Assembly: GCF_002902525.1 (NCBI RefSeq)
Contig: NZ_PPQZ01000032.1
Span: 1 to 64,000, forward strand
Source: Mammaliicoccus stepanovicii
GTDB lineage: Bacteria; Bacillota; Bacilli; Staphylococcales; Staphylococcaceae
DNA length: 64,000 bases
Direction of reading: 5' to 3'
The translations under genes and the position numbers were made by a program. Shown in pieces: positions 29,230 to 39,796 of this stretch. Positions within the stretch are counted from its first letter, which is position 1, and each line of letters starts with the position of its first letter. The notes under the pieces are model-generated. The model ran no database searches. It had not been told where the DNA came from and was given only the letters and a program-made list of their open reading frames with translations.

Positions 29230-30147
29230 TTACTTCATGCTTTCATGTATCATTTTATAGTTATGTTTCATCATATTATAGTAAGAGTTACCATTGGAGT
29301 TTTTATTTCCAATTGAATCGGTATAAACTTCGCCTTTAATTTTTAACCCAGTTTCTTCTGCTAATGTTTGCATGCTTTTTTTATCAACACTCGTTTCAAC
29401 TACTAATGATGATAAATTATGTTTTTTAACAAATTGAATGGCTTGCTTCATTTGTTCTGGCGTTCCTTGTTTTTCCGTATTGATTTCCCAGATATAACCT
29501 GGTGTAATATCATACGACTTTGCAAAGTATTTGAAGGCACCTTCACTTGTAATAAATGCACGCTTGTTTTGAGGAATATCATTAAATGATTTGTCCATTT
29601 CGACATTCAGCTTTTTCAGTTTTTTAATATACTTTTCGGAATTTGTTTTATATTCTTTTGCGTGTTCTTTATTTAATTTGCTTAAATGGCTTTGAATCGT
29701 TTCAACATATGTAATACCATTTTTTAGACTAAGCCAAGCGTGAGGATCTATTTTGTTTTTATTTCCTTCGCCGCCTTTTAAGTAAATAGGTTTAACGTCT
29801 TCTGATGCTTGAACAACGTTATCGTCTTTGATGCTTTTTCCTGCCTGTTCTAATGCTTTTTCAAACCAGCCATTACCACTTTCTAAATTGAAACCATTAT
29901 AGATGATAACATCTGCATCTGTTAATGCTTTTACATCTTTAGGTTTAATTTCGTATTCATGTGGGTCTTGACCTATAGGAACGATGCTTGTGACATTATC
30001 CTTTGAACTTGTAACTTGTTTAGTCATATCTGCAAGGATTGAATTGGTAGTAACGACTTTTAAGTTTTGATTGTCGTTTGAACTTTGATTTCCGCAAGCA
30101 GCTAAAATAAATACGATAGATATGATGCATAAAATATGTTTAATCAT
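29230..30147 (-). CDS. mntC: Manganese ABC transporter lipoprotein MntC
   Basis: The 305-aa product has a lipoprotein signal peptide ending LAAC at residues 16-19. The zinc/manganese-binding protein fold shows metal ligands in context: GQDPHEYEIKP, DPHAWLSL and the late ETSVDKKSM. It captures Mn2+ at the outer face of the membrane. GGAGGACAAC precedes the ATG. It is the last gene of mntABC. Confidence 0.92.
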   Translation of the reverse strand: MIKHILCIISIVFILAACGNQSSNDNQNLKVVTTNSILADMTKQVTSSKDNVTSIVPIGQDPHEYEIKPKDVKALTDADVIIYNGFNLESGNGWFEKALEQAGKSIKDDNVVQASEDVKPIYLKGGEGNKNKIDPHAWLSLKNGITYVETIQSHLSKLNKEHAKEYKTNSEKYIKKLKKLNVEMDKSFNDIPQNKRAFITSEGAFKYFAKSYDITPGYIWEINTEKQGTPEQMKQAIQFVKKHNLSSLVVETSVDKKSMQTLAEETGLKIKGEVYTDSIGNKNSNGNSYYNMMKHNYKMIHESMK

Positions 30148-30156
30148 GTTGTCCTC

Positions 30157-30978
30157 CTAAATCAATTTTAATTTAATTTTGTTTATTATAAAAATGAATG
30201 CATAAAAGAAAAAGCAAATTAAAACGATGCTCGCACCACTAGGGAAGTTAAATAAATAACTTACATACATTCCTATTGCTGCACTTATAGCACTCAGTAT
30301 ACTAGCTGTAATCATCATTGATTTTAAAGAGTTTGTTATTAAATAAGCTGTAGAGCTTGGTGTAATGAGTAGTGCGACAACTAATATAATACCTACAGTT
30401 TGCAAACTTGCGACAGTTACTAACGCTAATAGCATCATAATAAAATAATGAATCAATTTGATGTTAAGACCACTCATCTTTGCTGCAATTGGGTCGAATG
30501 TTGATAAATGTAAAGGTTTGTAAAATATAATGACACTTAAAATGACAATGATACTAACGATACTTGTCGTATAAAATGCATTTGTCGTAATAGCCAATAT
30601 ATTGCCGAACAATATATGATATAAATCTGTTGCCGAGTTTATTTGACTAATCAAAATAATCCCAATTGAAAGAAATGCTGTATAAATAATTCCAATAGCA
30701 GCATCATTTTTAGTTTTTGAATGTTGAGAGATATACCCGATGAGAAAGCTTGTTATCATTCCTGTAGTGAGTGCACCAATAAACATAGGAATATTAAATA
30801 AAAAGCTTAAAGCGACACCAGGTAATACCGCATGACTCATAGCATCTCCCATTAAGGAAAGTCCCCTTAAGATGATGAGACTTCCAACGACACCACACAC
30901 GATACCAACGATAATCGAAGTGATAAGCGCTCTACTTAAGAAATTATAATTAACGAGCGAAGAAATGAACTCATTCAT
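30157..30978 (-). CDS. mntB: Manganese ABC transporter permease MntB
   Basis: The product (about 273 aa) is an ABC-3 family permease: LRGLSLMGDAMSHAVLPGVALSF and the C-terminal helices SLQTVGIILVVALLITPSSTAYL. I start at 30978, where the ATG overlaps the mntA stop by 8 bp; the longer frame lies inside mntA. Confidence 0.92.
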   Translation of the reverse strand: MNEFISSLVNYNFLSRALITSIIVGIVCGVVGSLIILRGLSLMGDAMSHAVLPGVALSFLFNIPMFIGALTTGMITSFLIGYISQHSKTKNDAAIGIIYTAFLSIGIILISQINSATDLYHILFGNILAITTNAFYTTSIVSIIVILSVIIFYKPLHLSTFDPIAAKMSGLNIKLIHYFIMMLLALVTVASLQTVGIILVVALLITPSSTAYLITNSLKSMMITASILSAISAAIGMYVSYLFNFPSGASIVLICFFFYAFIFIINKIKLKLI

Positions 30979-31687
30979 TATTGACACCACCATATAAGAA
31001 AGTCTGCTTAATGTTTTCTTCTGTAAGTACATCATGACTTGGTCCAAACTGTATTAACGATTGATTGAGGAGGATGATTTTGTCGAAATAACGTTTGGCT
31101 TTATGAATGTCATGATGAACAATTAAAATGAGTTTATCTTCTCTTTTTAATTTGTTTAGTAAATTAAGCATAATTTCTTCACTTTTGAAATCTATCCCAA
31201 CAAATGGTTCATCTAGGCACATTAAGCTACTATCTTTCATCAAGGCTTTCGCTAATAACACTCTTTGTAATTGGCCACCACTTAATTGGTTCAGGGTTTT
31301 ATGTTTTAAGTTAGTTAATTGTAAATCGTGTAATAATTTTTCCCTTTTGATATATGCTTCTTTCTTTAAAGGTTTAAACCAACCTGATGTTTGATAGTAA
31401 CCTGTAAGTAATGCGTTGTTCACAGTGATTGGAAAGTCCAAATCAAGTTCGTTTCGTTGGGGTATGTAAGTGATATTCGTTAATTGTTGTTTGATAGGAA
31501 TCTTATTCCATAGTGCGTCGCCAGTCGCTTTAAATTCTCCCAAAATAGATTTTAAGAAAGAGGATTTACCCGCACCATTTGGACCCATAATGCCTATCAT
31601 TTCCCCGGTTGTTTCAATATTCAAATGAATATCCTTTAAAATTTGTTGATGCCCAATTAATAAATTTAAACCCTTTATACTTAACAT
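30971..31687 (-). CDS. mntA: Manganese ABC transporter ATPase MntA
   Basis: This 238-aa ABC ATPase has GPNGAGKSS (Walker A), LSGGQLQRVLLAKAL (signature) and SLMCLDEPFVGID (Walker B). GAGAAGAC precedes the ATG. It is the first gene of mntABC, divergent from mntR. Confidence 0.92.
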   Translation of the reverse strand: MLSIKGLNLLIGHQQILKDIHLNIETTGEMIGIMGPNGAGKSSFLKSILGEFKATGDALWNKIPIKQQLTNITYIPQRNELDLDFPITVNNALLTGYYQTSGWFKPLKKEAYIKREKLLHDLQLTNLKHKTLNQLSGGQLQRVLLAKALMKDSSLMCLDEPFVGIDFKSEEIMLNLLNKLKREDKLILIVHHDIHKAKRYFDKIILLNQSLIQFGPSHDVLTEENIKQTFLYGGVNNE

Positions 31688-31711
31688 GTCTTCTCCTTTC
31701 TAAAAAATAAG

Positions 31712-31727
31712 TTTAGGCTAACCTAAA
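31712..31727. promoter_or_regulatory. MntR/DtxR-type operator
   Basis: TTTAGGCTAACCTAAA is a near-perfect palindrome closely matching the DtxR-family consensus TTAGGNTANNCTAA. It lies 25 bp before mntA, so Mn-loaded MntR should repress mntABC. Confidence 0.8.
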
Positions 31728-31831
31728 ACATAATTTGATTATATTATAACTTTTGATAAAGTCAAGAGATAGCGAGTGAAAATAAATCATGGTACAATAA
31801 AAATAAGTTAAAAAAAGCGAGGTCAGATGAA

Positions 31832-32479
31832 ATGTTGACTGAAGAACAAGAAGATTATTTAAAAGCAATTTTTGGATTAAACGGCACGACAGATTTCGTA
31901 TCTAATAAGAATTTAGCTCATGACTTAGGGATAAAACCATCATCAGTAAGTGAAATGATGCTACGTCTTAAAAAGGACGAATATGTAGATATTAGGCCAT
32001 ACAAAGGTGTGAAGTTAACACCAAAGGGTTTACAACATACAACGAATATTATTAAACGTCACCGACTTATTGAACGGTTTTTAATTGAAGAACTTGAATA
32101 TGCTTGGGACGAAGTGCATGAGGAAGCGGAAATTTTAGAACATCGTGTTTCAGATCGCTTTATAAATAAAATTGATAAAATGATGGGGTATCCTGATACA
32201 TGTCCGCATGGTGGTATCATTCCGAGAGAAAATCAAGTTGAAGAAATTTATACGATACCTCTAAACACATATGAGGTTGGAGATAATGTAGAAATTAAAC
32301 GCGTTATGGATTATGTTATTTTATTAGATTATTTAAGTAGCGAAGCATTACAAATTGGAGACACAGTTAAAATCACTAAAAAAGATAGTCTAAATCAATT
32401 GATAGAGTTAACTGTTCATGATAAAACAGTTATGATCAGTGATACGAATGCATCATATATATTTGGAATAAAGAAATAG
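31832..32479 (+). CDS. mntR: Mn-dependent DtxR-family repressor MntR
   Basis: This 215-aa protein has an N-terminal winged helix (LAHDLGIKPSSVSEMMLRLKK), a metal-binding and dimerisation domain (RHRLIERFLIE, EEAEILEHRVSDRF, CPHGGIIP) and a C-terminal SH3-like FeoA domain. It is divergent from mntABC, with the operator between them. Confidence 0.92.
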   Translation: MLTEEQEDYLKAIFGLNGTTDFVSNKNLAHDLGIKPSSVSEMMLRLKKDEYVDIRPYKGVKLTPKGLQHTTNIIKRHRLIERFLIEELEYAWDEVHEEAEILEHRVSDRFINKIDKMMGYPDTCPHGGIIPRENQVEEIYTIPLNTYEVGDNVEIKRVMDYVILLDYLSSEALQIGDTVKITKKDSLNQLIELTVHDKTVMISDTNASYIFGIKK

Positions 32480-32484
32480 AAAAT

Positions 32485-32540
32485 AATAGCGCAACTTAGA
32501 AAGTAGATGTTCAGTCTAACTTCTAAGTTGCGCTATTTAT
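32485..32540. terminator. Terminator between mntR and the M50 gene
   Basis: A 17-bp perfect stem (32485-32501 with 32521-32537) lies between convergent genes. Confidence 0.85.
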
Positions 32541-33290
32541 TTATGGCCATAATATAGTGAATGTATACATAACGGCATATACATTGATAACTATCCATAA
32601 TGTACTAAAGCATATTGTAGGTATTTTAGTGAGTTGTCTTAACTGGCTACCGTCCCATTCATTACGATCTCTCGAGAAGGTCAATAAGAATATTGTAATA
32701 CTAGATTGAGCAACTTCACCTAGTAAAGTACCTAAACTTAAATGATAAATATATGTTGTGATTTGAGCAAAATCATGAACATTTGGTGCAGACATAATTT
32801 CGTATAAGGCACATATGATTACAGCTAGAATGATAATTGGAATAAATTTCTTTGAAGTTATCATGACATAAAATAAAAACATAATAAGTAAAATAATGAT
32901 GAATACAGGTCCAAAAGTATGATGCTTCATCCAAACACCAATCATAAGCATTAGCGGAGGCATGATGTATCCAAATAATGTGGTAACAAATTGGTTTAAT
33001 CTAGATTTGGAACCTGTAATGGCATAACCTTGTCTACCAGTTTCTACACGTTCTTTTCTACGCCATACAACCACGAGATCCTTCGGTTTGCCCCCTGACA
33101 ATTTATTCGCTATAACATGTCCCATTTCATGTATTAAAATTGGGAAATAACCTAAAATAATATCAATTAAACTCAATATAGGATTGTGCCTTCTATGGTG
33201 GACAAAAACATATAATAAAGCAATCATAACAATGACTGTTAATGATAAATTTAATGGTTCTGATAAAAAATTCGGTAAGTATTGAATCAA
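32541..33290 (-). CDS. M50-type membrane metallopeptidase
   Basis: This 249-aa polytopic protein has the zinc motif HEMGH (LIHEMGHVIANKLSGG) in the third hydrophobic region and a GGK segment beyond it, as in M50B-like peptidases. The substrate is unknown. The start is TTG at 33290; the next Met lies about 20 residues in. Its GAGGTGA Shine-Dalgarno sits inside a long hairpin (33290-33347). Confidence 0.82.
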   Translation of the reverse strand: MIQYLPNFLSEPLNLSLTVIVMIALLYVFVHHRRHNPILSLIDIILGYFPILIHEMGHVIANKLSGGKPKDLVVVWRRKERVETGRQGYAITGSKSRLNQFVTTLFGYIMPPLMLMIGVWMKHHTFGPVFIIILLIMFLFYVMITSKKFIPIIILAVIICALYEIMSAPNVHDFAQITTYIYHLSLGTLLGEVAQSSITIFLLTFSRDRNEWDGSQLRQLTKIPTICFSTLWIVINVYAVMYTFTILWP

Positions 33291-33347
33291 AAAACGTCAC
33301 CTCATGTACTATAGATTATCTCTATTGTACACGAGTGTGACGTTTTT
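33290..33347 (-). promoter_or_regulatory. Hairpin covering the ribosome site and start of the M50 gene
   Basis: The outer stem AAAAACGTCAC/GTGACGTTTTT and inner CTCGTGTAC/GTACATGAG arm leave a loop with its own small ATAGA/TCTAT stem. On the minus strand it follows pbp4 like a terminator. Its 3' arm is also the GAGGTGA site and runs into the TTG start, so it may end pbp4 transcription and limit M50 translation. Confidence 0.6.
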
Positions 33348-33370
33348 GTTGTCGGGCTTAAGACTTACAA

Positions 33371-34744
33371 TTATTTAGATTTTTTTCTTTGTTGGATTAA
33401 CCAAGTTATTAATAGCAAAATACCTATTAATAAAATGACGCTTGCTGTAATTGCAATTGGTCTATTATCTTTATTTGTTATTTTTTCTTTAGTTTGATTG
33501 AATTTATGCTTTGAAGGTGTTTCTACATCAACTGATGGTGGCCCATAACTATCATTAATAAATGAACGGTTATATTCAATATGCGCTTTACCATCTTTTA
33601 GAACAACTTTGTATTTTTCACCTTTTCTAACAACATCATAAAGGTCTTGTGTTACGTAATATTTTTTGCCGTTAATTTTTTGTGATCCTTTAGATAGAAC
33701 TTTCTTCCATTCATATTCGTTAAATGATTTTTCCATTAAACTATTACCAATCATATTACGTTCTTTTTCGCCACCGACACTATTGTAGTCACCAGCTCCG
33801 AAGATGATTTGGTTGATTCTTAAACCATTTCTTTTAGTTGATAAACTATGATTATAATCAGCGGTGTCACTTGACCCTGTCTTGAGACCATCAGTACCTT
33901 TTAGGGCCATATCAGCACCTTCTAAAGAATGATTATAAGTATAATAAGTAATGTTATGTACTGTAGGTGCTACTAGTTTTGTATATTCCAAAATATCAGG
34001 ATATTGCTTAACAAGATGTTGCGTTAATATAGCATAATCACGAGAAGTTGAATAATTATCTTCATCTGACTGATATCTCTTAGCTTTGTATTCTAATAAT
34101 AAGTTGTTAGATGCACCGTTCGAATTATAGAATTTGGTATTTGTCATACCAAGCTTTTTAGCAGTTTCATTCATATAATCAACAAAATCAGAGTCTAAAT
34201 CTTGTTTTTGTTTTTTAGATGCCGTATTTTTGTCTGAATCTTTATCTTTTTTATCAATTTTCTTAGCTGAAGCAAGGTTTTCAGCTTTCATCGTTTCTCT
34301 TCCTAAAATCATGGCCCCAGCATTTGAAGAATTAGATACAGTGATTTGCATAATTTCAGAAATTGTATAAACATCACCTGGATATAGTTTTGTATTACTT
34401 AATTCAGGTAGTGTAGATAAGCGATATTCTTCGTTTGTCATTTTTACTTTTGCATTTTTATTTAATTTGCCACTATTGATGGCTTTTTCAGTTAAATAAA
34501 GTGTCATTAACTTTGACATGCTGGCAGGGTACCATTTTGCGTCTATTTTATATTCATACATAATTTGACCAGTTTCAGAACTATAATTGATAGCACCTTC
34601 TGGTTCATATATTTCACCTAATCCATACCCAGCGTCATTAGCAACTTGAGTTGGTGATTTTGGGTTATCAGCCGCATAGATTCCTTGGCTAAATGGAATA
34701 CTTAGAAGTAATATTGTGAATAGCGATAATAGACATTTTCTCAT
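33371..34744 (-). CDS. pbp4: D-alanyl-D-alanine carboxypeptidase PBP4
   Basis: The 457-aa product has a signal peptide (cleavage near residue 24, IYAAD), a transpeptidase/carboxypeptidase domain with S75-M-S-K78, S139-S-N141 and K-T-G in LKTGSSD, and a C-terminal TM followed by QQRKKSK. It acts at the outer membrane face on peptidoglycan cross-linking. Divergence from abcA is the same as in S. aureus, where the shared region controls both. Confidence 0.92.
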   Translation of the reverse strand: MRKCLLSLFTILLLSIPFSQGIYAADNPKSPTQVANDAGYGLGEIYEPEGAINYSSETGQIMYEYKIDAKWYPASMSKLMTLYLTEKAINSGKLNKNAKVKMTNEEYRLSTLPELSNTKLYPGDVYTISEIMQITVSNSSNAGAMILGRETMKAENLASAKKIDKKDKDSDKNTASKKQKQDLDSDFVDYMNETAKKLGMTNTKFYNSNGASNNLLLEYKAKRYQSDEDNYSTSRDYAILTQHLVKQYPDILEYTKLVAPTVHNITYYTYNHSLEGADMALKGTDGLKTGSSDTADYNHSLSTKRNGLRINQIIFGAGDYNSVGGEKERNMIGNSLMEKSFNEYEWKKVLSKGSQKINGKKYYVTQDLYDVVRKGEKYKVVLKDGKAHIEYNRSFINDSYGPPSVDVETPSKHKFNQTKEKITNKDNRPIAITASVILLIGILLLITWLIQQRKKSK

Positions 34745-34927
34745 TAAAAAGACCTCTTTGTTTTTAGATTGAAATTAACTTTATCATTTTAACATAAAAT
34801 ACCCACTTATCGAAGAATTATAATACAAATGTAAATAGTTAAAAGATGGAAAGTCATGTAATTTGGAGAAATTTAGGATATAATAATATATGAAGCTAGC
34901 GAAATTATTTAGATGAGAGGTAGGAAT

Positions 34928-36649
34928 ATGAAGAAAGAAAACCCTTTATTCTATTTACTTAAAAAGGTAGACTGGCCAAAAAGATTGTTATTTGTTGCAA
35001 TGACTCTTTCAATTTTAGGTAGTCTTAGTGGATTGCTCGTACCATTATTTACCGGTAAATTAGTAGATACATTTAATACGAAAAGTTTAGATTTGAAGAT
35101 GGTATGGGTATTTCTTGGGATATTTTTAGCAAATGCTATATTAAGTGGTTTTGGTTCATACTTACTAAGTAAAATTGGTGAAAAAACAATTTATTCTATC
35201 CGTGCTAAATTATGGAAACATCTCATTAAACTGAATATGAGCTTTTTTGATAAAAGTGAAAGTGGACAATTGATGAGTAGAATCACTGATGATACGAATG
35301 TGATTAATCTATTCATATCTGAAAAGGCGCCAAGTGTGCTTCCTTCTTTATTAACGTTAATAGGGTCTATTATCATGCTGTTCATACTAGATTGGCAAAT
35401 GACTTTAATTACTTTTATTATTTTACCAATATTTATCATAATAATGATACCGCTTGGAAAACAAATGGGTAAAATCTCAAAAGAAACACAAACAGAAATC
35501 GCTAAATTCAGTGGTTTATTAGGTAGAGTCTTAACTGAAATGCGTTTAGTAAAAGTCACAGCATCAGAAGAAAATGAATTAGATAAAACAAAAATAACAT
35601 TACTTGATATATATAAACTGGGGTTAAGAGAAGCGAAAATTAGAGCGATTATTTCTCCTTTATCTGGCATTATCATGATGCTTACCGTAGCAATTATATT
35701 AGGGTTTGGTGGCATTCGCGTATCTAGTGGTGCGATTACAGCGGGTACTTTAGTGGCAATGGTTTTCTACGTTGTTCAACTTTCAGGACCGATTATTAGC
35801 TTTTCAATGTTTATTACAGATTACAAAAAAGCTGTCGGTGCTAGTGAACGAATTTATGAAATTTATCATGAAGATGTTGAACCTACAGGAAATGACGATA
35901 ATAAACCAGTTTCAACAAATCAAGATATTATCTTTAAAAATGTTTCTTTTGGCTACGATAAAGAAACAATCATCAAAGATTTGTCACTGTCTATTCATTC
36001 TGGAGAGGTTACAGCATTTGTTGGCCCTTCAGGATCGGGAAAGAGTACATTGTTCAGTTTGATAGAACGTTTATATCCGCTGCAACAAGGTGAAATCCTA
36101 TATGGTGACCAACCAATTAATGATATTTCCCTGAAATTTTGGAGACAAAAAATAGGATATGTTATGCAGTCGAATGCGATGATGTCAGGAACAATAAGAG
36201 ATAATCTAACTTATGGAATTAATGAAAGAGTGAGTGACGAAACGCTTGTTCATTACACTAAGATGGCTCATTGTTATGATTTTATAATGGACTTCCCACA
36301 AGGATTTGATACTGAAATAGGAGAAAGAGGTACTAAGCTTTCGGGTGGACAAAGACAAAGAATTGATATCGCGAGGAGCTTTATCAAAAATCCTGACATT
36401 CTATTATTAGATGAGGCAACTGCGAATTTAGATAGTGAAAGTGAGTTCTACATACAAGAGGCTCTAAATGAATTAATGAAGGATCGAACAACTGTTGTGA
36501 TTGCACATAGATTAGCCACAATTAAAAAAGCAAGTCAAATTATCTTCATAGATAAAGGTGTTGTAACCGGAATTGGCACACATCAAGAACTATTAGAAAA
36601 TCACGATAAATATAGACACTTTGTAAAAACACAAAGTTTAAATGAATAA
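34928..36649 (+). CDS. abcA: ABC exporter AbcA
   Basis: The product (573 aa) is an ABC half-transporter: six TMs, then an ATPase with GPSGSGKST, LSGGQRQRIDIAR and ILLLDEATANLDSE. S. aureus AbcA exports hydrophobic compounds and is reported to move PSM-type peptides and beta-lactams. I start at ATG 34928 because GAGAGGTAGGA precedes it; the ATG five codons upstream overlaps that site. It is divergent from pbp4. Confidence 0.9.
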   Translation: MKKENPLFYLLKKVDWPKRLLFVAMTLSILGSLSGLLVPLFTGKLVDTFNTKSLDLKMVWVFLGIFLANAILSGFGSYLLSKIGEKTIYSIRAKLWKHLIKLNMSFFDKSESGQLMSRITDDTNVINLFISEKAPSVLPSLLTLIGSIIMLFILDWQMTLITFIILPIFIIIMIPLGKQMGKISKETQTEIAKFSGLLGRVLTEMRLVKVTASEENELDKTKITLLDIYKLGLREAKIRAIISPLSGIIMMLTVAIILGFGGIRVSSGAITAGTLVAMVFYVVQLSGPIISFSMFITDYKKAVGASERIYEIYHEDVEPTGNDDNKPVSTNQDIIFKNVSFGYDKETIIKDLSLSIHSGEVTAFVGPSGSGKSTLFSLIERLYPLQQGEILYGDQPINDISLKFWRQKIGYVMQSNAMMSGTIRDNLTYGINERVSDETLVHYTKMAHCYDFIMDFPQGFDTEIGERGTKLSGGQRQRIDIARSFIKNPDILLLDEATANLDSESEFYIQEALNELMKDRTTVVIAHRLATIKKASQIIFIDKGVVTGIGTHQELLENHDKYRHFVKTQSLNE

Positions 36650-36656
36650 GAGAAGG

Positions 36657-36692
36657 TGAGGCTTGGACATATTAATGTCTAGGCCTCATTTT
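36657..36692 (+). terminator. Terminator of abcA
   Basis: The imperfect stem TGAGGC..GGACAT/ATGTCT..GCCTCA is followed by T5. Confidence 0.65.
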
Positions 36693-36850
36693 TATATATT
36701 TAGACATATATTATAGTCCAGATGACAAATAGATTTATAATGAGGAAAAAACGTATATTCATTAAAATAAATATTAAAAATTTATGTAAACGCAACCAAA
36801 TTGATTATATCAACAATATCAAAAAATTATAAAAAACATACTAAAATTTT

Positions 36851-36868
36851 ATGTGAAATATTTCACAT
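36851..36868. promoter_or_regulatory. Rex-like operator 1
   Basis: ATGTGAAATATTTCACAT is an exact palindrome matching the core of the Rex consensus TTGTGAAWWWWTTCACAA. It lies about 18 bp upstream of the -35 box. Confidence 0.8.
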
Positions 36869-36885
36869 AAAATCGTGAAACGCTA

Positions 36886-36914
36886 TTGACCACGCGAATA
36901 ACGGGTGTTATATT
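36886..36914 (+). promoter_or_regulatory. Promoter of lctP-ldh
   Basis: TTGACC (36886-36891) and TATATT (36909-36914) have a 17-bp spacer and lie between the two Rex-like sites. Confidence 0.7.
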
Positions 36915-36919
36915 TTAAG

Positions 36920-36935
36920 TGTGAAATACATCACA
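36920..36935. promoter_or_regulatory. Rex-like operator 2
   Basis: TGTGAAATACATCACA is a near-palindromic Rex core placed around the expected transcription start, where binding would block RNA polymerase until NADH rises. Confidence 0.75.
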
Positions 36936-36985
36936 AACTTTAAAGATGCGCATCTTAAAATAAAAGAAGAAAGAAGTTGTTTATT

Positions 36986-38584
36986 GTGGTAATAAATAAT
37001 ATTAATCCATTTGACAACATTGCACTTTCTGCAATTGTTGCAAGTATTCCAATCATATTGTTTTTATTATGTTTAACTCTTTTTAAAATGAAAGGTATTT
37101 ACGCATCGATTACGACACTTGTTGTTACACTTGTCATTGCTTTATTTATATTCAAGTTACCACAAACTGTTGCAGTCGGAGCAACGATAGAAGGATTCTT
37201 TCAAGGAGTTTTACCAATTGGCTATATTGTCGTAATGGCTGTTTGGTTATATAAAGTTACAAATAGTACAGGACAATTTAGCATTATACAAGATAGTATT
37301 TCTGGTATTTCTCAAGATCAACGCATTCAGTTATTATTAATTGGTTTTAGTTTTAATGCATTTTTAGAAGGTGCGGCTGGTTTTGGAGTACCCATTGCAA
37401 TTTGTAGTGTGTTACTTATTCAAATAGGATTTAAACCACTTCAAGCTGCGATGTTATGTTTAATTGCTAATGGCGCAGCCGGTGCATTTGGTGCAATAGG
37501 TATACCGGTTGGTATCATTAATAGTTTAGGGTTACATGGTGATATAACTGCTTTAGAAGTATCACAGTTATCAACATTAACTTTACCAATTATGAACTTT
37601 GTCATTCCATTTATATTGATTATGATTTTAGATGGTATTAAAGGTGTCAAAGAAATATTACCGATGATATTGGTCGTGAGTATAACTTATTCAGGATTAC
37701 AATTGTTAATCACATATTTCCAAGGTCCTGAATTAGCCGATATTATTCCACCATTATTATCAATGGTTGCAATTGCGATATTCTCTAAATATTATCAACC
37801 TAAACATATTTACAGAGTGTCTGATTCAGAAGTAGTACAACCTAAACAACAAAATATTAAAACTATATTATACGCATGGAGTCCTTTCTATATACTAACT
37901 TTCTTTGTCATGATTTGGAGCGCACCATTCTTTAAAGCATTGTTTGCTGAAGGCGGAGCATTATCTAAGTTAGTGTGGCATATCAGTATACCAGGGACTT
38001 TAAATGAAATAACACATAAACTGATTACTTTAAAAGTAGATGTGTTTAGTGCAACAGGGACTGCGATACTTCTATCAGTATTGATTACAATTTTTCTGTC
38101 AAAAGAATTCAGATTTAGTGAGGCAATTCGTTTGTTAGGCATAACAATTAAAGAATTGTGGATACCGATATTAACAATTTGTTTCATATTAGCTATTGCG
38201 AAGATAACGACTTATGGAGGTTTAACTCAAGCAATGGGGCAAGGAATTGCGAAAGCTGGAAATGTATTTCCACTGCTTTCACCGATACTTGGTTGGATTG
38301 GCGTGTTTATGACTGGTTCTGTAGTTAATAACAATACGCTGTTTGCGCCAATACAAGCAACTGTAGCTAGCCAAATTGGTACAAGTGGACCATTATTAGT
38401 AGCTGCAAACACTGCGGGTGGTGTAGCAGCAAAATTAATTTCACCACAATCAATTGCAATAGCGACTGCGGCAGTTGGAGAAGTTGGTAAAGAATCTGAA
38501 TTACTAAAAATGACATTGAAATATAGCATTGGATTTTTAGTATTCATTTGTGTTTGGACATTTATATTAACATTAATTTTATAA
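36986..38584 (+). CDS. lctP: L-lactate permease
   Basis: The product (532 aa) is a polytopic LctP/LldP transporter: NPFDNIALSAIVASIPI at the start, FLEGAAGFGVPIAICSVLL, TGSVVNNNTLFAPIQATVA and ANTAGGVAAKLISPQSIAIA. It moves L-lactate across the membrane. I use GTG 36986, ten bases after GAAAGAAG; TTG 36977 is too close to that site. It lies 18 bp upstream of ldh under Rex-type control, so lactate export during fermentation is the likely role. Confidence 0.92.
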   Translation: MVINNINPFDNIALSAIVASIPIILFLLCLTLFKMKGIYASITTLVVTLVIALFIFKLPQTVAVGATIEGFFQGVLPIGYIVVMAVWLYKVTNSTGQFSIIQDSISGISQDQRIQLLLIGFSFNAFLEGAAGFGVPIAICSVLLIQIGFKPLQAAMLCLIANGAAGAFGAIGIPVGIINSLGLHGDITALEVSQLSTLTLPIMNFVIPFILIMILDGIKGVKEILPMILVVSITYSGLQLLITYFQGPELADIIPPLLSMVAIAIFSKYYQPKHIYRVSDSEVVQPKQQNIKTILYAWSPFYILTFFVMIWSAPFFKALFAEGGALSKLVWHISIPGTLNEITHKLITLKVDVFSATGTAILLSVLITIFLSKEFRFSEAIRLLGITIKELWIPILTICFILAIAKITTYGGLTQAMGQGIAKAGNVFPLLSPILGWIGVFMTGSVVNNNTLFAPIQATVASQIGTSGPLLVAANTAGGVAAKLISPQSIAIATAAVGEVGKESELLKMTLKYSIGFLVFICVWTFILTLIL

Positions 38585-38587
38585 TAA

Positions 38588-39565
<978 letters not shown>

Positions 39566-39592
39566 TCTTAAAATATAAATTGTTAATGTGTG

Positions 39593-39634
39593 GACTGTCG
39601 ACATAGTTATGTAAATCTATGTTGGCAGTCTTTG
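39593..39634 (+). terminator. Terminator of lctP-ldh
   Basis: The stem GACTGTCGACATAG/CTATGTTGGCAGTC has two G-T pairs and is followed by TTTGTT. Confidence 0.75.
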
Positions 39635-39796
39635 TTATGTATTTATTTCATAAATTTCTAGAAAACCTTTAAACATCAAAGTAATAAGTTTACTTCTGAA
39701 TTTATATTATTTCGCCTTGTAAATGCATGTTGAGGGGATTTCGCTATTATGATAGTATCAATATGTCTGTTGATAAAAATAAAAGGGGGTAAGGTC

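Larger units (their letters stand above)
36693..36985. other. Regulatory region of lctP-ldh, 293 bp
   Basis: There is no gene here. It holds two Rex-like palindromes and a sigma-A-type promoter, listed separately. Confidence 0.7.

Noticed and set aside
35191..35715. 174-codon minus-strand frame
   Set aside because: Antisense to the abcA membrane domain, no motif or ribosome site.
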